A DNA stretch of 64,000 bases from a virus, in IMG/VR virus record IMGVR_UViG_3300022682_000066, positions 1 to 64,000 of that record. One strand, 5' to 3'. The position numbers were made by a program, and so were the translations under genes. Below are positions 16,510 to 24,473 of the stretch, one piece after another. The notes beneath the pieces were generated by a model. The model ran no database searches. It was not told the DNA's origin and saw only the letters and a program-made list of their open reading frames with translations. Numbering within the stretch: position 1 is the first letter of the stretch; every line of letters starts with the position of its first letter.

Positions 16510-16980
16510 ATGAGTTCCTACAAGACTGTTATCGTCAAGGGGAATCCCCTTACGAAAGAGGCCGAAGCTGGCGAAGCGATCACTCCGGGTCACCTCGTCA
16601 CCCTCGATTCCAGCAATGAGCTGATCAAGCATGCCACGGCGGGCGGGAACGCCATTCCGCGGTTCGCGATCGAGAACAGCGACATCGGCGATGACGTCGA
16701 CGATGCCTACGCGGACGGCGACAACGCCAAATACGTGGTGGCCCGGCGGGGCGATGAGATTCAGGCGCTGCTCGCAGCCAGCCAGACCATCGTGATCGGT
16801 GATGCGCTGGTTTCCAACGGCGATGGTACCCTGAAGAAGTACTCGGCCGAAACCATCACCCTCGCCACCGGCACCGAGACCCTGGACGAAACGATCTACG
16901 ACACCACTATCGTGGGCTACGCCCTGGAGGCCAACGCTTCCTCTTCCGCGGGTGACAAGCTCCTGATCGAGGCCGCGTAG
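16510..16980 (+). CDS. Capsid decoration/cement-like protein
   Basis: 156 residues directly upstream of the major capsid gene. Beta-rich with EAGEAITPGHLVTLDSSNELIKHA and a later DALVSNGDGTLKKYSAETI block, features of DUF2190-like structural cement and decoration proteins. GGAGGAAAC ribosome site. Expected to bind the outside of the capsid at high copy. Confidence 0.7.
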   Translation: MSSYKTVIVKGNPLTKEAEAGEAITPGHLVTLDSSNELIKHATAGGNAIPRFAIENSDIGDDVDDAYADGDNAKYVVARRGDEIQALLAASQTIVIGDALVSNGDGTLKKYSAETITLATGTETLDETIYDTTIVGYALEANASSSAGDKLLIEAA

Positions 16981-17010
16981 GCAAAACTGAACCTGAGAAG
17001 GAGGAATACC

Positions 17011-18045
17011 ATGAAAGGCCATGCCAATCTCAGTTCGCCGATGGGGTTCGTCGGTAACGGTGGGGGTGCCCCTCACCTGATCGCCAACTTCGTCGCGAAC
17101 GACTTCGACGTCAACGCGCTCCGGACGAACGCTCTCCTGCAGAAGGACGAGTGGATCCTGCTGGACGATGCCGTTATCGGTGTCGCCCGACAGCGGCTCG
17201 CAGGCATTGCGGACCTTCGTGCCCGCAACCTGGTTCACAACCTGGGCGGGCTGGGCGTGCTCACTTCCGAGTGGGAGAACGTTTCCAGCATGACTGAGGC
17301 CGATGTGGACATGGGTGGCGAAACCCCGGGTCGCGAAGACACCGTCGGGTTCGATACCCAGGGCGTCCCGGTGCCCATCATCCACAAGGGCTACCGTCTG
17401 AACATCCGGCGCCTGATGGCGTCCCGCCGGTCGGGGCAGTCCATCGACACCATCCAGGCGGTCGAGGCCTCGCGGAAGGTCGCGCTGAAGCTCGAGGACA
17501 TCCTGTTCAACGGCTACAGCATCAAGAATGACGGCTACACCGTCTACGGCTACACCAACTACCCCTATCGCCTGCGGACCAATATCGGCACGGCGTGGGA
17601 CGCTACGAACCCGACCCCGTACGAGGACGTTCTCCACATGGTCGAGACTGCCGCCGACGCGGGCTTCTACGGCCCGTTCTACCTGTACGTCCCGTCCAAC
17701 TACTGGGCGGCCCTGCAGGAAGACTACGACGACTACAAGGACGGCACTCACATCGACCGTATCCTTCGCATCCGCGAAGTCGCGGAGGTCAAGGTGTCGG
17801 ATGTGATCGCCGAAACGGAGGTCGTGCTCGTGCAGATGTCCCCCGATGTGGTGGACCTCGCCATGGGCCAGGACATCAGCAACGTCGAGTGGAACAGCCT
17901 CGGCGGCCTGGTCCAGCACATGAAGGTCATGGGCGCCATGGTTCCGCGTCTCAAGTATGCGGAATACGAAGGCGATGCCGGCGGCGAAGTCACCGGTATC
18001 GTTCATGCCTTCGAAGCCAGCGCCTCCTCCACCACCACGGCCTAG
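17011..18045 (+). CDS. Major capsid protein
   Basis: 344 residues with an AAGGAGGAATACC site. Position after protease, scaffold and decoration genes and the sequence (VGVARQRLAGIADLRARNLVHNLGGLG; ALKLEDILFNGY; FYLYVPSNYWAALQEDY; EVVLVQMSPDVVDLAMGQD) fit the HK97-fold, encapsulin-like group of phage capsids. The very C-terminus ends in a Ser/Thr run (SASSTTTA), like several tail proteins here. High GC and strong codon bias agree with high expression. Confidence 0.88.
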   Translation: MKGHANLSSPMGFVGNGGGAPHLIANFVANDFDVNALRTNALLQKDEWILLDDAVIGVARQRLAGIADLRARNLVHNLGGLGVLTSEWENVSSMTEADVDMGGETPGREDTVGFDTQGVPVPIIHKGYRLNIRRLMASRRSGQSIDTIQAVEASRKVALKLEDILFNGYSIKNDGYTVYGYTNYPYRLRTNIGTAWDATNPTPYEDVLHMVETAADAGFYGPFYLYVPSNYWAALQEDYDDYKDGTHIDRILRIREVAEVKVSDVIAETEVVLVQMSPDVVDLAMGQDISNVEWNSLGGLVQHMKVMGAMVPRLKYAEYEGDAGGEVTGIVHAFEASASSTTTA

Positions 18046-18081
18046 CAGTAGGTAGTGGTAAACTCGAAGAAGGAGTCTGTT

Positions 18082-18513
18082 ATGGCCAAAACCGACAGGA
18101 AGGAATACCGGCTGAAACGTGGGCGGTACAACCGTCGTATGGGAGGGGAGGTCGCTCTGCTTCGGCCTGGCGACCGCTTCTTCCCCACCGGAGTCGAGGT
18201 TGCTCGGCTCGGAGATCAGATCGAGCCCACGGGCCGGCTGCACTCCGAAGTCGTCGAGGCGGCGGAATCGCCGAAGAAGCCCTCGCGCAAGGTGGCGCGG
18301 GTGTCCGCCCCTGCCAAGTCCCCCAAAACGGCTGACGCGGCCCCGAAGGAAGCGGAGAATCCCGCTCCGGCGCCCGCTGCCAAGGGGGAGAAGGCCGGGA
18401 AGCTCCTCGTTACGGAGGCTCTCCAGGGCGGATGGTTCGTCTTGTCCGACGGTCGCAAGATCCACGGCAAGAAGGCCCTCGAGAAGGTCCTGAAGGAGGA
18501 GGGTGATGGCTAG
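18082..18513 (+). CDS. Ala/Pro/Lys-rich protein after the capsid gene
   Basis: 143 residues from the ATG at 18082 (AAGGAG upstream). An N-terminal block (RMGGEVALLRPGDRFFPTG) is followed by a low-complexity Ala/Pro/Lys linker (about 55-105) and a small C-terminal unit (GGWFVLSDGRKIHGKKALEKVLKEEGDG). Probably a minor virion or connector-associated protein; family not recognised. Confidence 0.6.
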   Translation: MAKTDRKEYRLKRGRYNRRMGGEVALLRPGDRFFPTGVEVARLGDQIEPTGRLHSEVVEAAESPKKPSRKVARVSAPAKSPKTADAAPKEAENPAPAPAAKGEKAGKLLVTEALQGGWFVLSDGRKIHGKKALEKVLKEEGDG

Positions 18514-18886
18514 GGTCACGGCAGACGAGGTGAAAGAGATTCTGGAAGTCTCAGCTGATGTGCTGGCGACCACCCCAGACCTCACTCCGTTCATTACCTC
18601 TGCGAACCTCTTGGTTACGGATTTGCTTGGCACGTCCAGCTTGTCCAGTGACCAACTCAAAGAGATTGAGCGGTGGTTAGCGGCCCACTTCGTCGCAATC
18701 CGAGACCCGCGCCGTTCCTACGAGCGAGCAGGATCCGTCGGCGAGGGGTTCCAGCACCGGTTGGGGTTGAGGCTTGAAGTCACGACATACGGACAACAGG
18801 CTATCGCACTCGACACGACTGGAACCCTCGCCGATGTCAACGAAACTGGCGGAAAGCGTTCCGCTATGGTGAAGGCGTTGAAATGA
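18506..18886 (+). CDS. Head-tail connector (adaptor) protein
   Basis: 126 residues from the ATG at 18506 (AAGGAGGAGG upstream). All-helical pattern TADEVKEILEVSADVLATTPDLTPFITSANLLV..., with ERWLAAHFVAIRDPR, typical of gp6/gp15-like adaptor proteins that bind under the portal. Overlaps its neighbours on both sides. Assignment is by fold pattern and gene order. Confidence 0.65.
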   Translation: MARVTADEVKEILEVSADVLATTPDLTPFITSANLLVTDLLGTSSLSSDQLKEIERWLAAHFVAIRDPRRSYERAGSVGEGFQHRLGLRLEVTTYGQQAIALDTTGTLADVNETGGKRSAMVKALK

Positions 18887-19242
18887 GCATCATCACACGA
18901 ATGCTGAAACAGACCGCTACTTACTGGCCTGCCAGTCCCGATGGTTACGGGGGTTTCGTTTTTGGAGCTCCCGCAGCCATCGACTGCCGCTGGGAGGACA
19001 GAGCAGAGCGGTTCACAACTGAAGACGGACGGGAGGAGGTCTCCCAATCCGTGGTGTATGTAGACCGGGACTTGGAGGTTGGCGACTACATTGCTCTGGG
19101 CGACTATTCAATGTCAACGTCGACCACGACCACCGGGGAGGAACCCTCGTTCACTCCTCCGGCGGGAGCCAGACCCATTCGCGCATTCGGCAAGTTGCCG
19201 AATCTGCGGAATACCGAGTACCTGAGGACAGCATGGCTCTAA
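18883..19242 (+). CDS. Probable head-tail stopper/joining protein
   Basis: 119 residues, beta-rich (QTATYWPASPDGYGGFVFGAPAAIDCRWED; SVVYVDRDLEVGDYIALGDY), as in stopper proteins of the lambda FII/SPP1 gp16 group. It carries an inserted low-complexity loop STSTTTTGEEPS, one of many Ser/Thr tracts in this virion. Start overlaps the previous stop (ATGA). Confidence 0.65.
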   Translation: MSIITRMLKQTATYWPASPDGYGGFVFGAPAAIDCRWEDRAERFTTEDGREEVSQSVVYVDRDLEVGDYIALGDYSMSTSTTTTGEEPSFTPPAGARPIRAFGKLPNLRNTEYLRTAWL

Positions 19243-19595
19243 CAGGAATGGCTACGGTGATCAAGAATATGACGGCCGAGATGCAGCGGGTTCAAGAGCG
19301 TACCCGAGGTGGGATGCACCGCGCAGTTCTAACCGTTAAGCGAGCAAGCATGAAGCAGACTCCGGTGGATACCGGTAATCTGATGCACAGCCACGACACC
19401 GAGGTCTTTTCCCAGGGCATGACGATCATTGGCGAGATCCGCGTCACTGCAGATTACGCGGTTTACGTTCATGAGATGCCCGAGAGCTATAACTTCAGGC
19501 GCCCTGGTTCGGGTCCGAAGTTCCTTGAAAAAGCACTGTATGAGAACCAGCAGAAAGTGATAGACATATTGGCTCGAGCCGGGAGGATTCGATGA
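19233..19595 (+). CDS. HK97 gp10-like neck/tail completion protein
   Basis: 120 residues. ASMKQTPVDTGNLMHSHDTEV followed by ADYAVYVHEM and a C-terminal PKFLEKAL helix is the standard pattern of HK97 gp10-like proteins (TPVDTGxL ... YAxYVE). It acts at the head-tail junction. Overlaps both neighbours. Confidence 0.82.
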   Translation: MALTGMATVIKNMTAEMQRVQERTRGGMHRAVLTVKRASMKQTPVDTGNLMHSHDTEVFSQGMTIIGEIRVTADYAVYVHEMPESYNFRRPGSGPKFLEKALYENQQKVIDILARAGRIR

Positions 19596-19984
19596 ATTCC
19601 GTTGCTGAAGACCTTAAGGACCTTCTTGTTGCGGAAGGGGTTGCTACTTTCGAGAGTAACCTGTTTTTCGACTTGCTTCCTGATCGCCCCGACCTTTGTG
19701 CCGCTGTGCGCGAGACTGGTAGCTGGCGTATGCCAGAAGCTAACACTGGTATCGAGTACCCTACGGCGCAGGTATTGGTCCGGGGCGGGGCCAACAATAT
19801 CCTGGGTGCCAGGGATTTCATGCAGAGCATCTACGCGGCTATTCGCGATGCTCTCCCACAAACGATAAACTCGACCTGGTATGGCGGGTTCTGGGTAGCC
19901 TCAGGACCGGCAAGCATCGGTCGGGATGAACGGCAGAGGCCCGTATATAGCGTCAACTTCCGCATCATGCGGGGCGACGAATAA
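19592..19984 (+). CDS. Tail terminator-like (minor capsid) protein
   Basis: 130 residues. Order after gp10-like and before tail tube, plus the pattern LKDLLVAEGVATFESNLFFDLLPDRPD ... YPTAQVLVRG ... ARDFMQSIYAAIRDAL ... YSVNFRIMR, fits tail terminator proteins that cap the tail tube and bind the neck. Confidence 0.72.
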   Translation: MNSVAEDLKDLLVAEGVATFESNLFFDLLPDRPDLCAAVRETGSWRMPEANTGIEYPTAQVLVRGGANNILGARDFMQSIYAAIRDALPQTINSTWYGGFWVASGPASIGRDERQRPVYSVNFRIMRGDE

Positions 19985-19996
19985 GGAGGAAACACC

Positions 19997-20437
19997 ATGG
20001 CTTCCAATGCCTTTTCTGGCGTCGGAACTTCGCTGTACCGGAACGACCCGGCGACGGGTTGGGGCACGATCTCCGAGGTGAACAACATCAGCGGTCCCAC
20101 CATGACCAGGGACTTCATCGATGTGACCAGTCTCGATTCGATCGAGGGGTACCGCGAGTTCATCACCGGTTTCCGGGATGCCGGGGAGGTCACGTTCGAC
20201 ATGAACATGACCAATGCCAACTACGATCAGCTGGTGGTGGATTTCGAGTCCAACACCAAACGCGAGTACAAGATCGTCCTGCCGGATGACGACGAGTCCA
20301 CTCTGTCGTTCTCCGGTCTGGTCACTGGCATTCCCCTGAACATCCCCATGGATGACAAGGTCACCGTGAGCGTGACCATCAAACTGTCGGGGCCGACCGA
20401 CTTCTACGCCGGCTCGACCACGACCACCACGTCCTAG
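19997..20437 (+). CDS. Major tail tube protein
   Basis: 146 residues behind AAGGAGGAAAC. GVGTSLYRND, TSLDSIEGYREFITGFRDAGEVTFDMN and LSFSGLVTGIPLNIPMDDKVTVSVTIKLSGP match lambda V-like tube proteins. It ends in GSTTTTTS, a Thr/Ser tail of the same kind as on the capsid and fibre proteins. The tube exterior would display such tails at high copy. Confidence 0.87.
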   Translation: MASNAFSGVGTSLYRNDPATGWGTISEVNNISGPTMTRDFIDVTSLDSIEGYREFITGFRDAGEVTFDMNMTNANYDQLVVDFESNTKREYKIVLPDDDESTLSFSGLVTGIPLNIPMDDKVTVSVTIKLSGPTDFYAGSTTTTTS

Positions 20438-20456
20438 TGGTGTTAGGAGAGGTGTG

Positions 20457-21734
20457 ATGGAACATAAGCCGAAGATCGGCATTCTGACGCACTTCAATTC
20501 GTACCAGGCCGGGTACGCTCTTTCCGTCGGATGGAATGAGCGTGCCCGGCTACTGGAATACCACGAGCAGGACTTTGACTTCTTGGTCAACGAGACCTGT
20601 CCGGAGGGGTTGTATCCCCACCAGTTGAATGTGCTCGGCCGTATGCCCAAAGACAAACCTTTCGAAAAACGTGCCCGTTTCTTTCGCAAGAATTATCGTC
20701 AGGTACTTGAGCCTTACGATGTGATCTTGACAGCAGATCTGATCTACCAGCGGAAGAATAATTTCCTAGCGTGGAATCAAGCCATGCGCTGGGTGAATGA
20801 AGATTTCAAAGTTCGTGGTATGAATAAGCGTTGGTTCCATTGGATCCACTCTGCTTTCACGAACAGAGATACCCGCGCCGGGTATCCTGACAATTTGCGT
20901 TTTCAGCCGATGGACAATTCCACGTTGGTCTACATGAACGAAAGTGAAAAGACCGGGCTTGCTGCTATGTACGGTGTCAAGCCTGAGCAGGTTGCTTGCG
21001 TTTTCAACCCCAAGGACTTCCGCTCGTTTCACAATTTCCATCCGTATGCGTGGGAGATCACGAAGCTGATGGACTTTGCGAACAAGGACTACATTCAACT
21101 CATGCCGTTCTGCACGACTCGTGGCGATGCCAAGGGTGTGCTGGAAGCGATTGAGGTTGCAGCGACCCTCAAGCGGATGGGCAAGAAGGTTGCGTTGGTA
21201 CTTGCCAACGCAAACGCTCGGCGACAGGGAGGCGAGATTGCGAAGAAGAACCACATGATGGAGAAGCTGGGTCTTGTTCGGTGCCGCCCGTCAGACGGTC
21301 CCGGACAGAAAGCCGATTACATCTGGACGTCCGATCTCGTTGAGCGCCAGGGGCCGTTGCCGCGCGAAGCGGTGGCAAATCTGTTCCTTTGCTCCAACTA
21401 CTTTGTCTTTGGTAGCTGGCGTGAGGTCTGTCCCAACGTGCTGCTGGAGGCTCGTATCAACGGTAACTTCGTTGTCGTTAATCAGAATACCGCTCCGTTA
21501 GTTGAGTTTGCGGGGCCTTTTTCTGGGACGTTTTCTGCCCCGTCGAAGATGCCGGGTGTCCCTGATCATGCACCTGGGGAGATGCGTCGAAAGGCTATGC
21601 GTCAATACGATTATGAGCAGATCGCGAAGGCGGTTATCGAGAAAGCCCCCAGCCGGAAGCATCTCTGGGCGTTCAGCTTTGAGCAAATCTGGCACAAGCA
21701 ACTGCGTCCGCTTATCTACGGAGACTGGCAATGA
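20457..21734 (+). CDS. Glycosyltransferase, GT4-like
   Basis: 425 residues from the ATG at 20457 (GGAGAGG upstream; a GTG one codon earlier is possible). The C-terminal half has the GT-B layout: a Rossmann part (KKVALVLANANARR), then LFLCSNYFVFGSWREVCPNVLLEARINGNFVVVNQN, which corresponds to the nucleotide-sugar binding E-x7-E-type region of family 4. It transfers a sugar to an unknown acceptor. First of a four-gene cassette set between tail tube and tail chaperone genes. Confidence 0.78.
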   Translation: MEHKPKIGILTHFNSYQAGYALSVGWNERARLLEYHEQDFDFLVNETCPEGLYPHQLNVLGRMPKDKPFEKRARFFRKNYRQVLEPYDVILTADLIYQRKNNFLAWNQAMRWVNEDFKVRGMNKRWFHWIHSAFTNRDTRAGYPDNLRFQPMDNSTLVYMNESEKTGLAAMYGVKPEQVACVFNPKDFRSFHNFHPYAWEITKLMDFANKDYIQLMPFCTTRGDAKGVLEAIEVAATLKRMGKKVALVLANANARRQGGEIAKKNHMMEKLGLVRCRPSDGPGQKADYIWTSDLVERQGPLPREAVANLFLCSNYFVFGSWREVCPNVLLEARINGNFVVVNQNTAPLVEFAGPFSGTFSAPSKMPGVPDHAPGEMRRKAMRQYDYEQIAKAVIEKAPSRKHLWAFSFEQIWHKQLRPLIYGDWQ

Positions 21735-22255
21735 TTGTGAAGCAGGTCACCGCACGAAGGGACCCTCCGCAGGTTTACGTGGTGCTAGGTATGCACCGCT
21801 CGGCCACCAGTGCGGCGGCCTTTGCTTTGCATCAGATCGGGATTGAAATGAACGGCGGTAAGTTCCATTGCGAGGATCTCGATATCATGCGCCTGAACGA
21901 TAGGATCCTCAAAGCCGCCGGGGGCACCTGGGATACACCTCCTCGTCGTTCTGCCATTCTCGGCGTTGAGCAGCTTTTCCGCGATGAGATAGCATACCTA
22001 GTAGCCCTACGGTACAAACAGGCAAGACAGGCTGAGGGAAAGTGGGGGTTCAAGGATCCGCGCGTTTGCTTGACTTACGATTTGTGGCGCCCCAGCCTTG
22101 TCAAGCCCATCCTGTTGGTGATGTACCGCGATGTTGAACAAGTGGCTGCCAGCTTGCGAAAACGGAACGGGTTCTCGATTGATTTTGGAATTGCGTTGGC
22201 ACAAGAGTACAACCGACGTATTTCTGGAATTCTCGAAAGGGAGGGGTTGTGTTGA
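21731..22255 (+). CDS. Sulfotransferase-like protein
   Basis: 174 residues; start overlaps the previous stop (ATGA). GMHRSATSAAAFAL fits the 5'-phosphosulfate loop (GMHRSGTS in the family), WGFKDPRVCLTY and VMYRDVEQVAASLRKRNG fit the core and 3'-phosphate binding region. It is shorter than most sulfotransferases but has both binding motifs. Expected to use PAPS; acceptor unknown. Confidence 0.72.
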   Translation: MIVKQVTARRDPPQVYVVLGMHRSATSAAAFALHQIGIEMNGGKFHCEDLDIMRLNDRILKAAGGTWDTPPRRSAILGVEQLFRDEIAYLVALRYKQARQAEGKWGFKDPRVCLTYDLWRPSLVKPILLVMYRDVEQVAASLRKRNGFSIDFGIALAQEYNRRISGILEREGLC

Positions 22256-23040
22256 TGCTCGCCAAAGAGCTGAACGATCTGCACTTGGGGCGGACTGTTT
22301 ACGTGGTCGGTGCCGGCCCGCAGCTTTGCGATCTGTCCTCCGATCAGATTGAGGCTCTTGCGTTTCGTCCGAGTATCGGGCTCAACGGCGTGCCCCATAA
22401 GGTCCCGACCTCGTTCTTTTTGAGCGGGTATATGTGCATGTGCCTTCTCGCAATGCAGGAATATCAGCGATTGGGGAGGGTGGACGATACGGTTATTCTG
22501 AATCTCAAAATCGGGAAGGTGTCCCATTTCTGGCATCAGGGGTTCTACCGGGTGCAGAAACAGCGGTTTGATCCTGAGCACGGGCTTCCCAGCGGCTTCC
22601 AGTCCCGCCCGCGTCTCTGTACGAATAAGAACGGGGCACTTGCCGCCACTCACCTTGCCCATATTCTCGGTGCTTCGAAGATTGCGTTTGTCGGGGTCGA
22701 GTTTTCTTCTGGGGTGCATTATTATCACGTTGATCAGAAGATCAACGAACGTATCTACAAGGATGTGTTGAAGCTCCGGAAGCGTAGCCCGCGGCATCAC
22801 CGGACGATGGCTCGTCTTGAACAGCAATTTCGTCCGCGGCCGGAGCCCGTTGACCGGAATCGTGAGTCTGCCTTCTTGCCGGGTGGTGGGGTGGATAAGA
22901 TATTGAAGACACTTTGGCATTACAAAATGATCTGTCAAGAGCGCGGTGTTGAATTTGTCAATACCGCAGAAAACTCTCGGCTTGGTGATATCGGCATTCC
23001 ATACAAGCCCCTTTCGGAGGTGCTCGATGAAGAAACTTGA
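22255..23040 (+). CDS. DUF115/GT42-like Rossmann protein
   Basis: 261 residues; ATG overlaps the previous stop by one base, AAGGGAGGGG upstream. VYVVGAGPQLCDLSSDQIEAL is the nucleotide-binding start seen in DUF115 proteins and GT42 sialyltransferase-like enzymes (form GxGPSL), and GALAATHLAHILGASKIAFVGVEF fits the second conserved block. It may transfer or process an activated sugar. Exact activity is not determinable. Confidence 0.6.
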   Translation: MLAKELNDLHLGRTVYVVGAGPQLCDLSSDQIEALAFRPSIGLNGVPHKVPTSFFLSGYMCMCLLAMQEYQRLGRVDDTVILNLKIGKVSHFWHQGFYRVQKQRFDPEHGLPSGFQSRPRLCTNKNGALAATHLAHILGASKIAFVGVEFSSGVHYYHVDQKINERIYKDVLKLRKRSPRHHRTMARLEQQFRPRPEPVDRNRESAFLPGGGVDKILKTLWHYKMICQERGVEFVNTAENSRLGDIGIPYKPLSEVLDEET

Positions 23041-23620
23041 TGTCGTGGGGATGATGGCGATCAGCGATTTCGAAATGGCCCCGGTGATGGTGGCTGATTT
23101 GTGCCAATACTGCACGAAAGTGATTCTGCGATTCGATGCGAACAGCGGGAACAAAAAGATATTCAAGGAATGCTGTGCTGCGGTGCCGGATAGTATCCCC
23201 TTACTCGGTATTCGCGGCCGTGAACGCTGGAATCGGTGGAATTGGCGGGAACAGCTTATTCGAGCCGCTGACCCGATCAAGCCGGATTACGTTCTCTTTC
23301 TCGACAGCGACGAGCAGTACGATCCGGAGAACTTCCGCCGGGACTTCGAGAATTTCGTTGCAGTGGACCGCGACCTCATGATGTTCGATTACGAAATGGT
23401 CACCGACGACGGGCGGCGTGTCCAGAAGTATCCTCGTGCCCGTCACTGTAAGGCTTTCAAGTGGATGCCCGGGATCGGCTATCGGCCCTATAAGGGGTTC
23501 GCCCGTCCCGTGATCCCCAAGCGAACTTTTGAAGCGTATAAGGCCGAGTCAAGGATCTACCATTACTGTTTCTACACGAAGGAAATGGAGCAGTGGAAAC
23601 TCAAGCACCTGCATAAGTAG
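23027..23620 (+). CDS. GT2-like glycosyltransferase
   Basis: 197 residues from the ATG at 23027 (CGGAGG upstream), overlapping the previous gene by 14 bases. MKKLDVVGMMAISDFE..., then PDYVLFLDSDEQYDPENF, a DxD-type nucleotide-sugar site of GT-A enzymes, here read as LDSDEQ. The fold is short compared with full GT2 enzymes. Fourth member of the glycan cassette. Confidence 0.68.
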   Translation: MKKLDVVGMMAISDFEMAPVMVADLCQYCTKVILRFDANSGNKKIFKECCAAVPDSIPLLGIRGRERWNRWNWREQLIRAADPIKPDYVLFLDSDEQYDPENFRRDFENFVAVDRDLMMFDYEMVTDDGRRVQKYPRARHCKAFKWMPGIGYRPYKGFARPVIPKRTFEAYKAESRIYHYCFYTKEMEQWKLKHLHK

Positions 23621-23637
23621 CAGGAAGGAGCAAGGCG

Positions 23638-24123
23638 ATGGAACAGAACGAAAAGGCTCTTGAAGTCAAGCAGGGGGAAGATCTCCAGGACGAGCAGGTT
23701 GCCGAGTCGCAGCCCAAGCAGCCCCAGAAGCACTATCCCACCAGGGAGGAGATTCTGAAGGCTCGCACCTGCAAAACCAAGGACATCTACGTCGAGGAAT
23801 TCGGCGGGTGGATTCGTATTCGCGAGCTCACTGCCGATGACCGAGATCGGTACGACATGTTCTTGTTCGAGAAGGGGCAGGCAAAGAGTCTGGAAGAACG
23901 CTGTGGTATGCGCGCCTATTTGGTGTGGCTTTGCACAGTGGATCCGAAGGGCCGCCGAATGTTCCTTTACAACGATCTGAAGCAGCTGGGTAAGAAGAGC
24001 TACTCTGCTCTCGGGAAGCTCTACAAGGCTGCCCAGGATATCTCGGGGCTCGGACCGAGAGGCGTTGAGGCGGCAAAGGAGGATTTCGTCAAAGGCCAGA
24101 GCGACGATTCCTTTTCCGACTAG
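23638..24123 (+). CDS. Tail assembly chaperone (G-like)
   Basis: 161 residues. A Gln/Glu-rich N-terminus is followed by the G-type core (IYVEEFGGWIRIRELTADDRDRYDMFLFE; CGMRAYLVWLCTVDPKGRRMF). It helps wrap the tape measure during tail assembly. A minus-one frameshift near the end (TCC TTT TCC GAC TAG at 24109-24123) would join it to the next frame, as in lambda G/GT. Confidence 0.8.
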   Translation: MEQNEKALEVKQGEDLQDEQVAESQPKQPQKHYPTREEILKARTCKTKDIYVEEFGGWIRIRELTADDRDRYDMFLFEKGQAKSLEERCGMRAYLVWLCTVDPKGRRMFLYNDLKQLGKKSYSALGKLYKAAQDISGLGPRGVEAAKEDFVKGQSDDSFSD

Positions 24124-24473
24124 CTCTGGCCCTAGGCAAATCCGTTGAAGAGTTGTTGGGGTCGATGACATCGAAGGAGTTGACAGAATGGAAGGCGTTT
24201 TACGAATTGGAGCCCTTTGGACGCACGGCCGAGGACATGCGGGGCGGCATCCTCGCCAGTCTGCTTGCGAACATTCACAGGGACCCCAAGAAGCGAAGCA
24301 AGCCTTATCTGGCAATGGACTTCATGCCCGATTACGATGGCTCGCGCAAACCTGCGCCGAAGAAACAAAGTGTTGAGCAGATGAGGGAAGCTCTGAAGGC
24401 GATTCATCAGGGTTCTAAGAAGAGTAAGAAGCCCAGGCGAGTTCGAGTAGCGAAAAAGCGAGGTAAGAAATGA
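24120..24473 (+). CDS. Tail assembly chaperone frameshift extension (GT-like, DUF4035)
   Basis: Open in the minus-one frame from 24069. Beyond the G stop codon it reads LALALGKSVEELLGSMTSKE then LTEWKAFYELEPFG, ADMRGGILASLLANIHRDPKK-like and MDFMPDY, the pattern of DUF4035 T-domains that bind the tape measure. No good separate start is seen (TTG 24153, ATG 24165 with weak sites), so synthesis by frameshift is likely. The C-terminus is strongly basic. Confidence 0.72.
   Translation, partial: LALALGKSVEELLGSMTSKELTEWKAFYELEPFGRTAEDMRGGILASLLANIHRDPKKRSKPYLAMDFMPDYDGSRKPAPKKQSVEQMREALKAIHQGSKKSKKPRRVRVAKKRGKK

Noticed and set aside
16486-18660. 724-codon open frame on the minus strand
   Set aside because: Antisense to the decoration and capsid genes, which have clear ribosome sites and family patterns; produced by strong GC3 bias.
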